From: Amazonocrinis nigriterrae CENA67 | Lineage (GTDB): Bacteria > Cyanobacteriota > Cyanobacteriia > Cyanobacteriales > Nostocaceae | Direction: 5' to 3' | Assembly: GCF_016056305.1 (NCBI RefSeq) | Contig: NZ_JAECZC010000029.1 | Span: forward strand, 1-39,896 | DNA: 39,896 bases | In this document: one piece after another, positions 1 through 7,827 of the stretch | Layout: every line of letters begins with the position of its first letter | How positions within the stretch are numbered: position 1 is the stretch's first letter | Translations under genes and position numbers: made by a program | Notes under the pieces: model-generated | The model's database searches: none | The model's input: the letters and a program-made list of their open reading frames with translations, nothing else | What the model was told of the DNA's origin: nothing

Positions 1-1
1 A

Positions 2-424
2 TGTCCTCGCAATCGAGGACAAAATATATCTTTCATCGGAGCTTTAAGTTTGGATGGGCTGATTGCCACTATGAGTATTTCAGGTAGTGTCAATACCGAT
101 GTGTTTGTAACTTATGTGCAACAGATTCTAGCACCACAGTTATGGGCTGGAGCAATTGTTGTCATGGATAATTTATCAGTACATACTGCTGCGGTGATTC
201 GAGACTCAATTGAAGCAGTTGGTGCACGTCTTGTCTTTTTGCCTCCTTACTCACCTGATTTATCTCCAATTGAATTATGCTGGTCAAAACTGAAGCAGTG
301 TTTACGAGCAGCAAAAGTTACAACCCATGAGGCACTAAATCACGTTTTAACTCAGATTGTGAATGAACACATCTCCTCTGATGATGCTTGGGGTTGGTTT
401 GCTCACTGTGGTCTATTCATCTGA
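2..424 (+). CDS. IS630-family transposase, C-terminal part (5' end outside window)
   Basis: The frame is open from the window edge, so this is the 3' part of a longer gene and the TTG at 50 is not its real start. The protein reads like the C-terminal half of IS630-type DDE transposases: an IGALSLDG strand, VVMDNLSVH carrying the second catalytic Asp, then LPPYSPDLSPIE with the catalytic Glu, then the CWSKLKQ helix, and WFAHCG near the end as in many cyanobacterial copies. The first catalytic Asp lies upstream of the window. No frameshift is visible in this part. The right terminal repeat cannot be placed without the left end, but should lie soon after the stop codon. An insertion here would explain the odd start of the next gene. 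Confidence 0.88.
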   Translation, partial: CPRNRGQNISFIGALSLDGLIATMSISGSVNTDVFVTYVQQILAPQLWAGAIVVMDNLSVHTAAVIRDSIEAVGARLVFLPPYSPDLSPIELCWSKLKQCLRAAKVTTHEALNHVLTQIVNEHISSDDAWGWFAHCGLFI

Positions 425-507
425 AAACTGCTGTAAGTGATGCTCTAATCCGGCTTGATATCAAAAGTCTAACTTCCCAACAGGAGCAGCAAACTTATTA
501 TGAGGAA

Positions 508-960
508 ATGACAACAACAGAAAAATATTGGTATAGCGAGTTATTTCCCAAATGGCTGAGCGAAAATGACCCCAAATTTTCTATTTGGAGACGAAAACTC
601 ATGACAGGGGAGTTTAGTCAGAATGATGCCAATTTTATTAACTTGATTAGCAGTAACATCGAGAATCGTGGCGGTACTGTTGTAAAACGCTACATTGCAG
701 ACCTATCAATGGCAACTGATATAATTGTTAGTAGTAGGCAAGAGAAGCCACTGTGTATTCAAATCACCAGCCTTTCTGAGGAATTTTATCAACAAAAATC
801 TGATGATTGGGAAAGAACTCTACGTTTTTGGAAAATAGAAAGAGGATTATTTTTAAGTTATAATCCCAGTGTAAATGATTTTGGAAATCAGATAGTTAAT
901 ATAGTACTGTACAACAGTGTGCATCTCAAATCAGGCATTTATCTAAAATTTAATTTATAG
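508..960 (+). CDS. Hypothetical protein, possibly 5'-truncated by the insertion sequence
   Basis: I do not recognise a named family. The ATG at 508 gives 150 residues, but the frame is open back to 388, inside the transposase gene, and no well-spaced ribosome site precedes 508. The true N-terminus may have been lost when the element inserted. Visible features are a segment ADLSMATDIIVSSRQEKP then LCIQITSL, followed by DDWERTLRFWKIERGLFLSYNP. The alternation of a D-containing strand and a hydrophobic strand ending in IQIT loosely resembles restriction-endonuclease-like folds, but the D-ExK signature is not clear (Q where K would be), so this is only a suggestion. It ends in YLKFNL before a short AT-rich gap. 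Confidence 0.5.
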   Translation: MTTTEKYWYSELFPKWLSENDPKFSIWRRKLMTGEFSQNDANFINLISSNIENRGGTVVKRYIADLSMATDIIVSSRQEKPLCIQITSLSEEFYQQKSDDWERTLRFWKIERGLFLSYNPSVNDFGNQIVNIVLYNSVHLKSGIYLKFNL

Positions 961-1019
961 TGTCTGAACACTGATTTTCTCTCTTTTTATACCAATTCAC
1001 TTGAGCAAAGTTTGTCATC

Positions 1020-1484
1020 ATGGTTAATGAAATCTCAAATGATCCTCAACAGAGATTAGAAAAATTTCGTCAGCATATAGAAGAGGCAAGAAAATTGCAG
1101 GATGACATACTCAAGTATGGGCTTGATGCAGCTTACTTGTATAGTGATGATGTTGATGGTGATTGGTTGGAAAGGTGGGGAGAAGACGATGATGAGCCTG
1201 GTTATGTAGAATTATTGACGAATTTTCTAGAAAGTGATGATTCAGTGGCGGTCAAGGTACGTCAGCAACTACAGCATAAATCGATTCCAGAAATTATAGA
1301 CGAATTGGAATTATGTCTGAGTAAACTGACAGAAGAAGACCGAATTTTTGCAATGAAAAATTTGTTAGTTGGCGGCGTTACGAATTCAGGAAGTAATCGT
1401 GATTCTGGTGATAAAGTTGATGAAATTGAGTTTTTGGATTTAGCTGAGAGTTTGCTGGAGAAGTTGACAGAGATTTTAAGGTAA
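1020..1484 (+). CDS. Small acidic protein sharing the antitoxin's C-terminal domain
   Basis: A 154-residue acidic protein without signal peptide or membrane segment. Residues 69-149 align without gaps to residues 152-232 of the HTH protein at 2055-2777. I count 50 identities in 81 positions, including ESDD, VAVKVR, EEDRIFA and VDEIE followed by LDLAE. The first 65 residues are different: a charged helix, then a stretch rich in Asp (YSDDVDGDW, GEDDDEP). It has no HTH. It lies about 165 bp upstream of the toxin-antitoxin operon on the same strand, separated from it by a hairpin repeat and a separate promoter. It could be a paralogue or decoy that interacts with the antitoxin or its partner; that is inference. 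The domain itself I do not recognise by name. Confidence 0.75.
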   Translation: MVNEISNDPQQRLEKFRQHIEEARKLQDDILKYGLDAAYLYSDDVDGDWLERWGEDDDEPGYVELLTNFLESDDSVAVKVRQQLQHKSIPEIIDELELCLSKLTEEDRIFAMKNLLVGGVTNSGSNRDSGDKVDEIEFLDLAESLLEKLTEILR

Positions 1485-1525
1485 GCATTATTAGAAATTG
1501 ACTTCATAAATATAGCGAAAGGTTG

Positions 1526-1554
1526 GGTGTGTTAGGTGACGGTCTTAACGCACC
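1526..1554 (+). repeat. Hairpin repeat GGTGYGTTR, copy 1 (terminator-like)
   Basis: Arms GGTGTGTTA (1526-1534) and TAACGCACC (1546-1554) pair at 8 of 9 positions around an 11-nt loop and are followed by ATTTTT. Two related copies lie at 6283-6313 and 6893-6920. It sits downstream of the gene ending at 1484 and could terminate it. Confidence 0.7.
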
Positions 1555-1586
1555 ATTTTTATTTGCACTCACTCAATCTAGACAAT

Positions 1587-1630
1587 ATTCCTTATAAAGA
1601 ATATAATCTTTGACATTCCTTACAAGGAAT
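1587..1630 (+). promoter_or_regulatory. Pair of 16-bp palindromes, likely operators of the toxin-antitoxin operon
   Basis: Two copies of ATTCCTT-NN-AAGGAAT. The first (1587-1602) has one mismatch; the second (1615-1630) is perfect. Their centres are 28 bp apart. The second fills almost the whole spacer between the -35 and -10 boxes of the promoter at 1610-1638, where a bound protein would block RNA polymerase. The downstream antitoxin has an HTH domain, and antitoxins of this type usually repress their own operon by binding palindromes. That this antitoxin binds here is inference from position. Confidence 0.7.
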
Positions 1631-1638
1631 ATTATATT
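1610..1638 (+). promoter_or_regulatory. Sigma-70-type promoter of the toxin-antitoxin operon
   Basis: A perfect -35 box TTGACA (1610-1615), a 17-bp spacer and a -10 box TATATT (1633-1638). Transcription would begin near 1645, only a few bases before the GTG start codon at 1651, so the message would be nearly leaderless or a slightly different start is used. The palindromic operator occupies the spacer. Confidence 0.65.
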
Positions 1639-1650
1639 GAGAGGTAGGAA

Positions 1651-2058
1651 GTGACTTGGACTTGGGAACTTTATCAAGATGTCGATGGGGAGATTCCCAA
1701 AGATTTGCTTGCTTTCTTCATCAGGATGATTCCTCAAGACGAACAACCAGAAAATCCACCAAAGCCGTTACTGAGTGCTTCTGAAACCAGACGTTTGCAA
1801 GTTAATCTTGGCTATTTGTGCAACAAAGGACTCGCATCACTCGCCAGTGGCATCTTTGAGAAACTGGAAGATGACCTGTATGAATTACGTATGACCAAGA
1901 GTGAACATAATCCCCGGTTTATCTTAACGGCTGCTACCCCGCAGCGGTTTGTGGTGCTGCACGCCTTTATGAAAAAATACGACGACGCTATCAAAGACAG
2001 AGACAAAGAACCTGCAAGAGTGAGATTGCGGGAATTGCAGCAGAGGGAACAATCATGA
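1651..2058 (+). CDS. HigB/RelE-like toxin (phage Gp49-like, DUF891)
   Basis: A 135-residue protein starting at GTG. The central pattern GIFEKLEDDLYELRM, then RFILTAATPQRFVVLHAFMKKYDDA, followed by a C-terminal helix with VRLRELQQRE, is that of the phage-derived Gp49-like/HigB branch of the RelE superfamily, whose members cleave mRNA on the ribosome. The N-terminal 60 residues are somewhat longer than in minimal HigB proteins. The stop overlaps the start of the HTH protein by 4 bases (ATGA), giving translational coupling in the toxin-first order typical of higBA. Toxicity and ribosome dependence are inferred from family only. Confidence 0.8.
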   Translation: MTWTWELYQDVDGEIPKDLLAFFIRMIPQDEQPENPPKPLLSASETRRLQVNLGYLCNKGLASLASGIFEKLEDDLYELRMTKSEHNPRFILTAATPQRFVVLHAFMKKYDDAIKDRDKEPARVRLRELQQREQS

Positions 2059-2777
2059 AAAAGCCTAATTTTCAAGCTTGGTTGCAGCAGCAGGTAAGCG
2101 ATGATCCTGAAGTGATTTTGGCGGGGAAGCTAGAGTATTTACGTCTTTACCTTACCGATGCTATGCGGGAAATACGTAAAAAATCTGGATTGACTCAGGC
2201 ACAGCTAGCGGAAAAACTCGGAGTTCAGCAAGCGGCGGTGTCTAAGTTGGAGTCGGCGTTAAAAGAACATGAGTTGGAATCTGTGTTGCACTATTTACAT
2301 ACCTTGGGTGCAGATTTGTTAGTAGCCGTCAAACAAGGGGATGACTTATATCAAGCCAGCGATAACGATGGTGCATTGCTGGTAGATGTACCTGCTGTAG
2401 TTGTACAAAAGGCTTTAGCAGCAAACATGAGTGTGCATGAATATGTTCTTGCAGCCATTGAGAAGTTTTCTAGCCAGGATGATGGACGAAGAACAGCTTT
2501 GATAAAGTTGCTGGAAAGTGATGATGTGGTAGCAGTGAAAGTAAGAGCGCGTTTAGGTGCAAGGACAATTGAAGAAATCGCTGTAGAGTTGGAAAAATGT
2601 CTGAGTCTTTCAGAGGAAGAAGACCGAATTTTTGCTGTGAAAAATGTGTTAGCGGGTAGCGCAACAGTTGGAGAAAGTACTCGCGGTACTAGTGATGATG
2701 TTGATGAAATTGAGTTGTTGGATTTAGCTGAGGAATTGTTAGATAAATTAGGAAATTATTTTGATCAATCTAAATAA
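2055..2777 (+). CDS. HigA-like HTH antitoxin with extra C-terminal domain
   Basis: 240 residues, about twice the size of a usual HigA. Residues 25-95 form an XRE-type HTH: EIRKKSGLTQAQLAEKLGV, then QQAAVSKLESALKEHELESVLHYLHTLGADL, the pattern of antitoxins paired with Gp49-like toxins. Residues 100-140 form a short linker domain (LLVDVPAVVVQKALAANMS). Residues 152-232 are a copy of the C-terminal domain found in the protein at 1020-1484. It should neutralise the toxin encoded just upstream and repress the operon through the palindromes at 1587-1630. The next gene, the TPR-CHAT protein, starts only 35 bp downstream on the same strand with no terminator seen between them. Confidence 0.8.
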   Translation: MKKPNFQAWLQQQVSDDPEVILAGKLEYLRLYLTDAMREIRKKSGLTQAQLAEKLGVQQAAVSKLESALKEHELESVLHYLHTLGADLLVAVKQGDDLYQASDNDGALLVDVPAVVVQKALAANMSVHEYVLAAIEKFSSQDDGRRTALIKLLESDDVVAVKVRARLGARTIEEIAVELEKCLSLSEEEDRIFAVKNVLAGSATVGESTRGTSDDVDEIELLDLAEELLDKLGNYFDQSK

Positions 2778-2812
2778 ATTTATTATCCAAACTCACAATT
2801 AATAATTTAATA

Positions 2813-5800
2813 ATGGAAGAAAAACGCCTTGATGCCTATTTAAAGCTAATTCAAGAACTTCTCCAATCTTCTAAGGGACAAGAGCCGGGAATTTTAGAGG
2901 TCTATAAAAACCTGATAGATACTGATTTAGTAGAGACAATGAAGCAGGTAGCTGCAACACTAGTAGAGCAGGGAGACAAAGAAAATGCCATTTTTTTGCG
3001 TAGAGTTGCTGTTACAATTTCTGCTATAACAGGTCAGCCATCGTTAGCAGAAACTTATGTAGAACTTATTCAAATGCTGCTACAAGCAGTTCATAGTAGT
3101 AATGCTGAACCAGAGGTAGTTTATCCAATTCTGCAAGCTAACCTAGACAAACTTGATGAACAGTTTCCTCTCTTATTAAAGGCTTGGTTTACAAGCATCA
3201 TGTCAGAAGAAGAGCTAATTCCAGCAGAAATCATAGCAACTGACATAGTTAATTTTAGTAACTTGATTGCTAAGTATCACTTAGGAAGCCAAGCATTAAA
3301 TATAGAAATTGCAATTGCGGGCTATGAGATTGCTCAAACTGTCTTTACTTCAGAAGCCTTTTTACAACAATGGGCTATGACTCAAAACAGTTTAGCCGCT
3401 GCCTATCTCCAGCGTATTCAAGGATATAAAGCTGAAAATTTAGAAATTGCTATTGCTATTTTACAAGCAGCTTTACAATTTATAAACAGAGAAAATTTTG
3501 TTGCAGACTGGGCTATAGCCCAAAATAATTTAGCAAGTGCCTATATCACGCGAATCCAAGGAGATAAATCTGAAAATTTAGAGTTAGCTATTAATATTTT
3601 ACAAGAAGCTTTAGCAGTTTGTCTCCAAAAAACTATTACTCTAAAATGGGCGATGATTCAAAATAATTTAGCAGTTGCTTATAGTGAGCGAATTTTAGGA
3701 GAAAAGGTAGAAAATTTAGAATTAGCTATAGCTGCCTGTAAATCTGCTTTGCAGGTTTTTACTTTAGACACCTATCCTCTAGACTGGGCTAAAACCCAAG
3801 AAAATTTAGGAAATACCTATCGCTATAGGATTAAAGGGGATAAAGCAGAAAATATAGAGTTAGCTATTGCATACTATAAAGCATCCTTGAAAGTTTTATC
3901 CTCAATAGATTATCCAAAAGACTGGGCTACTTTACAAAATAATTTAGGGCTTGCATACATAGAACGTATTAGAGGAAATAGAGAGCATAATTTAGAAATA
4001 GCAATTGTACATTTTAAAGCAGCTTTGCAGATTTTTATTGAAAAAAGCTATCCTGAAGAATGGGCTATGGCTATACAGAATTTGGGTATTGCTTATCTAG
4101 ACAGAGTATGCGGCTCTAAATCAGAAAATTTAAATCTAGCTATAATTGCCCTTCAAGCTGCTTTGCAAGTCCGAACTCAGAAAGATTTTCCCTTAGAATG
4201 GGCTATGTCTCAAATGAATTTGGGTATTGCTTATGGTGAGCGTATTGAAGGAAATCAGAAACAGAATCTAGAGTTAGCTATCACTGCTTTTCAAGCGGCT
4301 TTACAAATTCGTACTCAAGAAGCTTTTCCAGAAGACTGGGCATTAACTCATATTAATATTGGGCATATCTATAACTTGCATGGATATTTTACGCAAGCAA
4401 TTGAATCTTTCCAGTTAGCCTTAATCGTCTACAAACACAATATATTTCCGCTTGATTGCTTTATAACAGGACGTAACTTAGGTAACACAGCTTTATCCAA
4501 TGGTAATTGGGATAAAGCTATGCAAGGCTATGAAGCAGCTATTGAAGCAGTTGAAACAACTCGTTCTTGGATAACTTCTGAATCACGCCGTCAAGAGATT
4601 TTAGAAGAATCCATTGATGTTTATCAAAACATAGTGCAAGCTTGCATCAACGCGGGACGAATAGACAAAGCTTTGGAATACGCCGAGCGATCGCGTTCCA
4701 AACGCCTGGTAGACTTAATGGCAAGCTACAACCTCTCTCAAGGCGAAGAAATTCCCGCGAAAGTTCAAGAATTATTGCAGCAGTATGAAGCACTGCAACG
4801 GCAAATTGACCAAGAACGCCAACGCCATCAATCTCAAAATAACCGTAGTGAAACACGTGCTGCATTCCAAGCTTATAATGAGGCGATCGCAATTTTAGAA
4901 ACTGAAAAACAACAAGTTTGGGAAAATATCAGACGCAAAGATCCTGTATTAGCTGGTGAAATTCAAGTTAACCCCCTCAGCTTATCAGAAATTCAAAAGC
5001 TAATTGACCAGCCAAATACAGCTATCCTCAGTTTCTACACAACCAACACCGACACTCATATTTTTGTGGTGCAGCAAAACCAAATTACTCTCCACACCTG
5101 CACAGGACAAGGTTTAAAGACGTTGCAAGGTTGGATTGAGCAGAATTGGTTATTGCCTTATATTAAAGATACCCAAAAATGGCAAACTCAAATTAACAGT
5201 ATTCTCCGCGAATTAGCTGAACGCCTACAAATACCTGAACTCATATCCCAACATCTTCAAGGAATAGAAGAATTAATTTTAATACCTCACTTATTACTGC
5301 ATCAGATTCCCTTTGCTGCTTTACCCACAGGAGAATATCAGGAATATTTAGCAGATAAATTTCTGATTCGTTACACCCCAAGTTGCCAAATTTTAGAATT
5401 TTGCCAAAAACGCGACACCACAGTAACATTTCATGAAACATTTCCAGAATATGGCACTGTGGAAGATGCCGAAGATAACCTTCCCTGTGCCAGATTTGAA
5501 GGCGAACAAATCGCCCAAATGAACAATATTTCACTAGAAAACAGATTAATCGGCAGCAGTCAAGCCACCTATAAAAACTATCGACAGTTAGCACAACAAG
5601 TTAATATACTTCATTCTTGCCACCATGCCGAATCTCGCCTCGATCATCCTTTAGAATCACAGTTAAAATTAGCTGATGGCTGTATCACTTTGGGGCAATT
5701 AATGTCACCAAGCTGGCGTTTACCTCAACTTGTAGAAGTGTTTCTCTCTTGCTGCGAAACTAATTTGGGTACTCCTTCCCTAACTGATGATATTCTTACG

Positions 5801-6202
5801 CTTTCTACAGGCTTTTTATGTGCGGGTGCAAGAAGCGTTGTTAGTAGCCTTTGGTCAGTGGATGATTTAGCTACAGCAGTATTTTCTATATTTTATTACC
5901 AACACCGACAACAAGGTAAAAGCCATCCTGAAGCGCTACAGCAATCCCAAATTCAGCTACGGGAACTCACAAAATTAGACCTGAAAAAAATATTCCAAGA
6001 AGTTGAACCTAGGGAGAAAGAACTAATAAAAAATAGAAAAATATATACCCCAGGTTCACCAAAACATGAACAATGGAAGCGTGAATATAATATTTATGCT
6101 CAATTGAACAGACAGATTAAAGAAATCGAAAACTCTACTCAAAAATTTCCCTTTTCACATCCTCGCTACTGGGCTGCTTTCATTTGTCAAGGTTTACGAT
6201 AA
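2813..6202 (+). CDS. TPR-CHAT protein (caspase-like peptidase with TPR repeats)
   Basis: 1129 residues. The N-terminus (AYLKLIQELLQ, then EQGDKENAIFLR) is a motif common in cyanobacterial TPR-CHAT proteins. Eight TPR-like repeats follow from about residue 180 to 560. Each carries a WAxxQxNLGxAY core and ENLELAI; the first two cores are 46 residues apart. A coiled-coil-like stretch (about 600-700) leads to the C-terminal CHAT domain (about 730-1129). The putative Cys-His dyad is present: H937 in HSCHHAE and C981 in LSCCET, where the family usually has CHG and SACET. FLCAGARSVVSSLWSVDD follows, as in active CHAT proteins. CHAT proteases are known in HetF-type regulation and in defence (Craspase). 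It may be cotranscribed with the toxin-antitoxin pair. There is no signal peptide, so it is cytoplasmic. The substrate is unknown. Confidence 0.9.
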   Translation: MEEKRLDAYLKLIQELLQSSKGQEPGILEVYKNLIDTDLVETMKQVAATLVEQGDKENAIFLRRVAVTISAITGQPSLAETYVELIQMLLQAVHSSNAEPEVVYPILQANLDKLDEQFPLLLKAWFTSIMSEEELIPAEIIATDIVNFSNLIAKYHLGSQALNIEIAIAGYEIAQTVFTSEAFLQQWAMTQNSLAAAYLQRIQGYKAENLEIAIAILQAALQFINRENFVADWAIAQNNLASAYITRIQGDKSENLELAINILQEALAVCLQKTITLKWAMIQNNLAVAYSERILGEKVENLELAIAACKSALQVFTLDTYPLDWAKTQENLGNTYRYRIKGDKAENIELAIAYYKASLKVLSSIDYPKDWATLQNNLGLAYIERIRGNREHNLEIAIVHFKAALQIFIEKSYPEEWAMAIQNLGIAYLDRVCGSKSENLNLAIIALQAALQVRTQKDFPLEWAMSQMNLGIAYGERIEGNQKQNLELAITAFQAALQIRTQEAFPEDWALTHINIGHIYNLHGYFTQAIESFQLALIVYKHNIFPLDCFITGRNLGNTALSNGNWDKAMQGYEAAIEAVETTRSWITSESRRQEILEESIDVYQNIVQACINAGRIDKALEYAERSRSKRLVDLMASYNLSQGEEIPAKVQELLQQYEALQRQIDQERQRHQSQNNRSETRAAFQAYNEAIAILETEKQQVWENIRRKDPVLAGEIQVNPLSLSEIQKLIDQPNTAILSFYTTNTDTHIFVVQQNQITLHTCTGQGLKTLQGWIEQNWLLPYIKDTQKWQTQINSILRELAERLQIPELISQHLQGIEELILIPHLLLHQIPFAALPTGEYQEYLADKFLIRYTPSCQILEFCQKRDTTVTFHETFPEYGTVEDAEDNLPCARFEGEQIAQMNNISLENRLIGSSQATYKNYRQLAQQVNILHSCHHAESRLDHPLESQLKLADGCITLGQLMSPSWRLPQLVEVFLSCCETNLGTPSLTDDILTLSTGFLCAGARSVVSSLWSVDDLATAVFSIFYYQHRQQGKSHPEALQQSQIQLRELTKLDLKKIFQEVEPREKELIKNRKIYTPGSPKHEQWKREYNIYAQLNRQIKEIENSTQKFPFSHPRYWAAFICQGLR

Positions 6203-6282
6203 TGGAAATGATAGTAGAATCACATAATTGCACATGAGTTCAATAGCTTTTGATTAACTGATATCTTGCATCAATGATTTTC

Positions 6283-6313
6283 GGTGTGTTATGGACGTTA
6301 GTCCTAACGCACC
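6283..6313 (+). repeat. Hairpin repeat GGTGYGTTR, copy 2
   Basis: Arms GGTGTGTTA (6283-6291) and TAACGCACC (6305-6313) surround a 13-nt loop. It lies between the convergent TPR-CHAT and DUF29 genes and could act as a two-way terminator. The arms are identical to those of copy 1. Confidence 0.7.
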
Positions 6314-6377
6314 CTACGATTTTATACTTTTTAAACAACCTCTAAAAGTTTTAGTCTTAACTGAACCGTATTGGATT

Positions 6378-6815
6378 TTAATTTGGTAAAAATTCAGGAT
6401 TCAAAGTTTGCTCTAAAGTGTAGGGACATTCTTCTGGAAAAAGCTGTTCACCTAACTGAGTCTCTCGAATTGCCAAAGCTAAACCAAGTTCATAAACAGC
6501 AAAAAAAACTTCATCTAAATAAGGTTTCAAACTAGGGCTATCTTGCAGAAGCAATTTAATCTGAACGCGTTGCTCTCTAATTGTACTCAACCAACTATTA
6601 CTGCGTTTATATGGTTGAAACTGCCATTTCAATAAATGCCCTAGCAATACTCCTAATGGATTTCTCAATTCTTGCCGTTCTTTTCTGCCCAAAGCTTCAA
6701 TTTCCTCAATTAGGTTGATGGTATCTAATTGACCCCACTGTTGAGTTTTCAGCAAGCTAACCTGCTGTTGAGTCCAAGCATAGAAATCTGTTTCATAGAG
6801 GTGAGATACGTACAT
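6378..6815 (-). CDS. DUF29 family protein
   Basis: A 145-residue protein with the hallmarks of DUF29, a family very abundant in cyanobacteria: the start LYETDFYAWTQQQVSLLK, LDTINLIEEIEALGRKERQEL, the LGHLLKWQFQP helix, and the WLSTIREQR segment. The length is normal for the family. No enzymatic function is established for DUF29; an all-helical fold is expected. It is transcribed alone, converging on the TPR-CHAT gene, and the next gene upstream on its strand is more than 200 bp away. Confidence 0.92.
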   Translation of the reverse strand: MYVSHLYETDFYAWTQQQVSLLKTQQWGQLDTINLIEEIEALGRKERQELRNPLGVLLGHLLKWQFQPYKRSNSWLSTIREQRVQIKLLLQDSPSLKPYLDEVFFAVYELGLALAIRETQLGEQLFPEECPYTLEQTLNPEFLPN

Positions 6816-6892
6816 TTTTTGAACACAATAAAGAATAATGTAGAAAGTCGGCGAAAAAAATTCAATAGGCTAACGCAGCTTTAATTGTTGGT

Positions 6893-6920
6893 GGTGCGTT
6901 GCGCTACGCGACAACACACC
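6893..6920 (+). repeat. Hairpin repeat GGTGYGTTR, copy 3
   Basis: Arms GGTGCGTTG (6893-6901) and CAACACACC (6912-6920) pair at 8 of 9 positions, with CGCTACGCG in the loop. It is followed by a second common cyanobacterial intergenic repeat (TCTGTGTTCTCTGCG, about 6930-6962). A relative of that second repeat occurs at about 12868. Confidence 0.6.
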
Positions 6921-7030
6921 CTACTTCTACTCTGTGTTCTCTGCGCCTCTGCGGTTCGTTTACTAAAAACATAAAATTTTGGGTGATGCGATCGCACCAC
7001 CCAACCTAGAATCTTTATAACAAAAGATAA

Positions 7031-7633
7031 CTAATTCGCTACTTCAGCCACTTCAATTACACGTCCCTCATAATCCTTAACCAAGAAATTTAAGGGCTTT
7101 TCATTCCGAATCTTGAACTTTAAACCACGCACTTCGACTCGCATTAAAATCAAGTCCAGGCATTCGCGGTCAAAGCAAACGTGACGTTGCTGATTTTTGC
7201 TGCCTAAACTTGCTCCTGTAATGACGTGTAGCTGGGTGTTTTTCTTCAGTTGATACCACAGTCCCTCATTACCACTATTCATCATCTTATTAGACCAGCT
7301 AGGACTGGCGGACATATAAAGTGGATCAACACTAGCTGCACCTAGGGTTTGTTCGTAGTTGTAGTAGTAGTGCAAAGGCACTTCAGCTACTGGCAAATCT
7401 AGCAACCCTTCATACAACTGTCGGGCAATCTCCAAATCAGACACCATTACGGTATAAACTTTTGGCGCACTTGTGAGGAACATCCACATGGCGCCGGCGT
7501 ATGCTGCCAAGAGCAACACCATTATGCCTTGGGTGGAGAACAGGCTATCCAAGGGCAGGGAAGGCAAAAATGAGCCTAAAGTCAAGGGAGCGAGCAGGAA
7601 AGGCATCACACTAGCTGCTATAAGCATGAACAA
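7031..7633 (-). CDS. Membrane-anchored glyoxalase/VOC-like protein
   Basis: 200 residues. Two hydrophobic N-terminal segments (about 1-25 and 33-55) suggest membrane anchoring. The rest begins KVYTVMVSDLEIARQLYEGL, the opening beta-alpha unit of the vicinal-oxygen-chelate (glyoxalase/bleomycin-resistance) fold, and ends with FLVKDYEGRVIEVAEV, resembling the closing strand with its metal-site Glu. The middle (HYYYNYEQTLG, SPSWSNKMM) is unlike classical glyoxalase I, and a full set of metal ligands cannot be assigned. Enzymatic activity is therefore uncertain. It is divergent from the sigma-like gene, sharing a region of about 190 bp with no gene. Confidence 0.65.
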   Translation of the reverse strand: MFMLIAASVMPFLLAPLTLGSFLPSLPLDSLFSTQGIMVLLLAAYAGAMWMFLTSAPKVYTVMVSDLEIARQLYEGLLDLPVAEVPLHYYYNYEQTLGAASVDPLYMSASPSWSNKMMNSGNEGLWYQLKKNTQLHVITGASLGSKNQQRHVCFDRECLDLILMRVEVRGLKFKIRNEKPLNFLVKDYEGRVIEVAEVAN

Positions 7634-7827
7634 ATTAAAGATTGTATAAGAGTGCGGCTTTTATTATTGTCGATACAGACTGAAAGTTAAGTCCTTGTTT
7701 CTAGTGTACCAATAGTAAATCGGTCTGAATCTTAACAAAAAACAGACCTTTTGTAAAAATATGATGTTGCTAACTATAAAACTCCTATTACCAATATTAT
7801 TCTAACAACTATCACTAGCCTTGCCCT

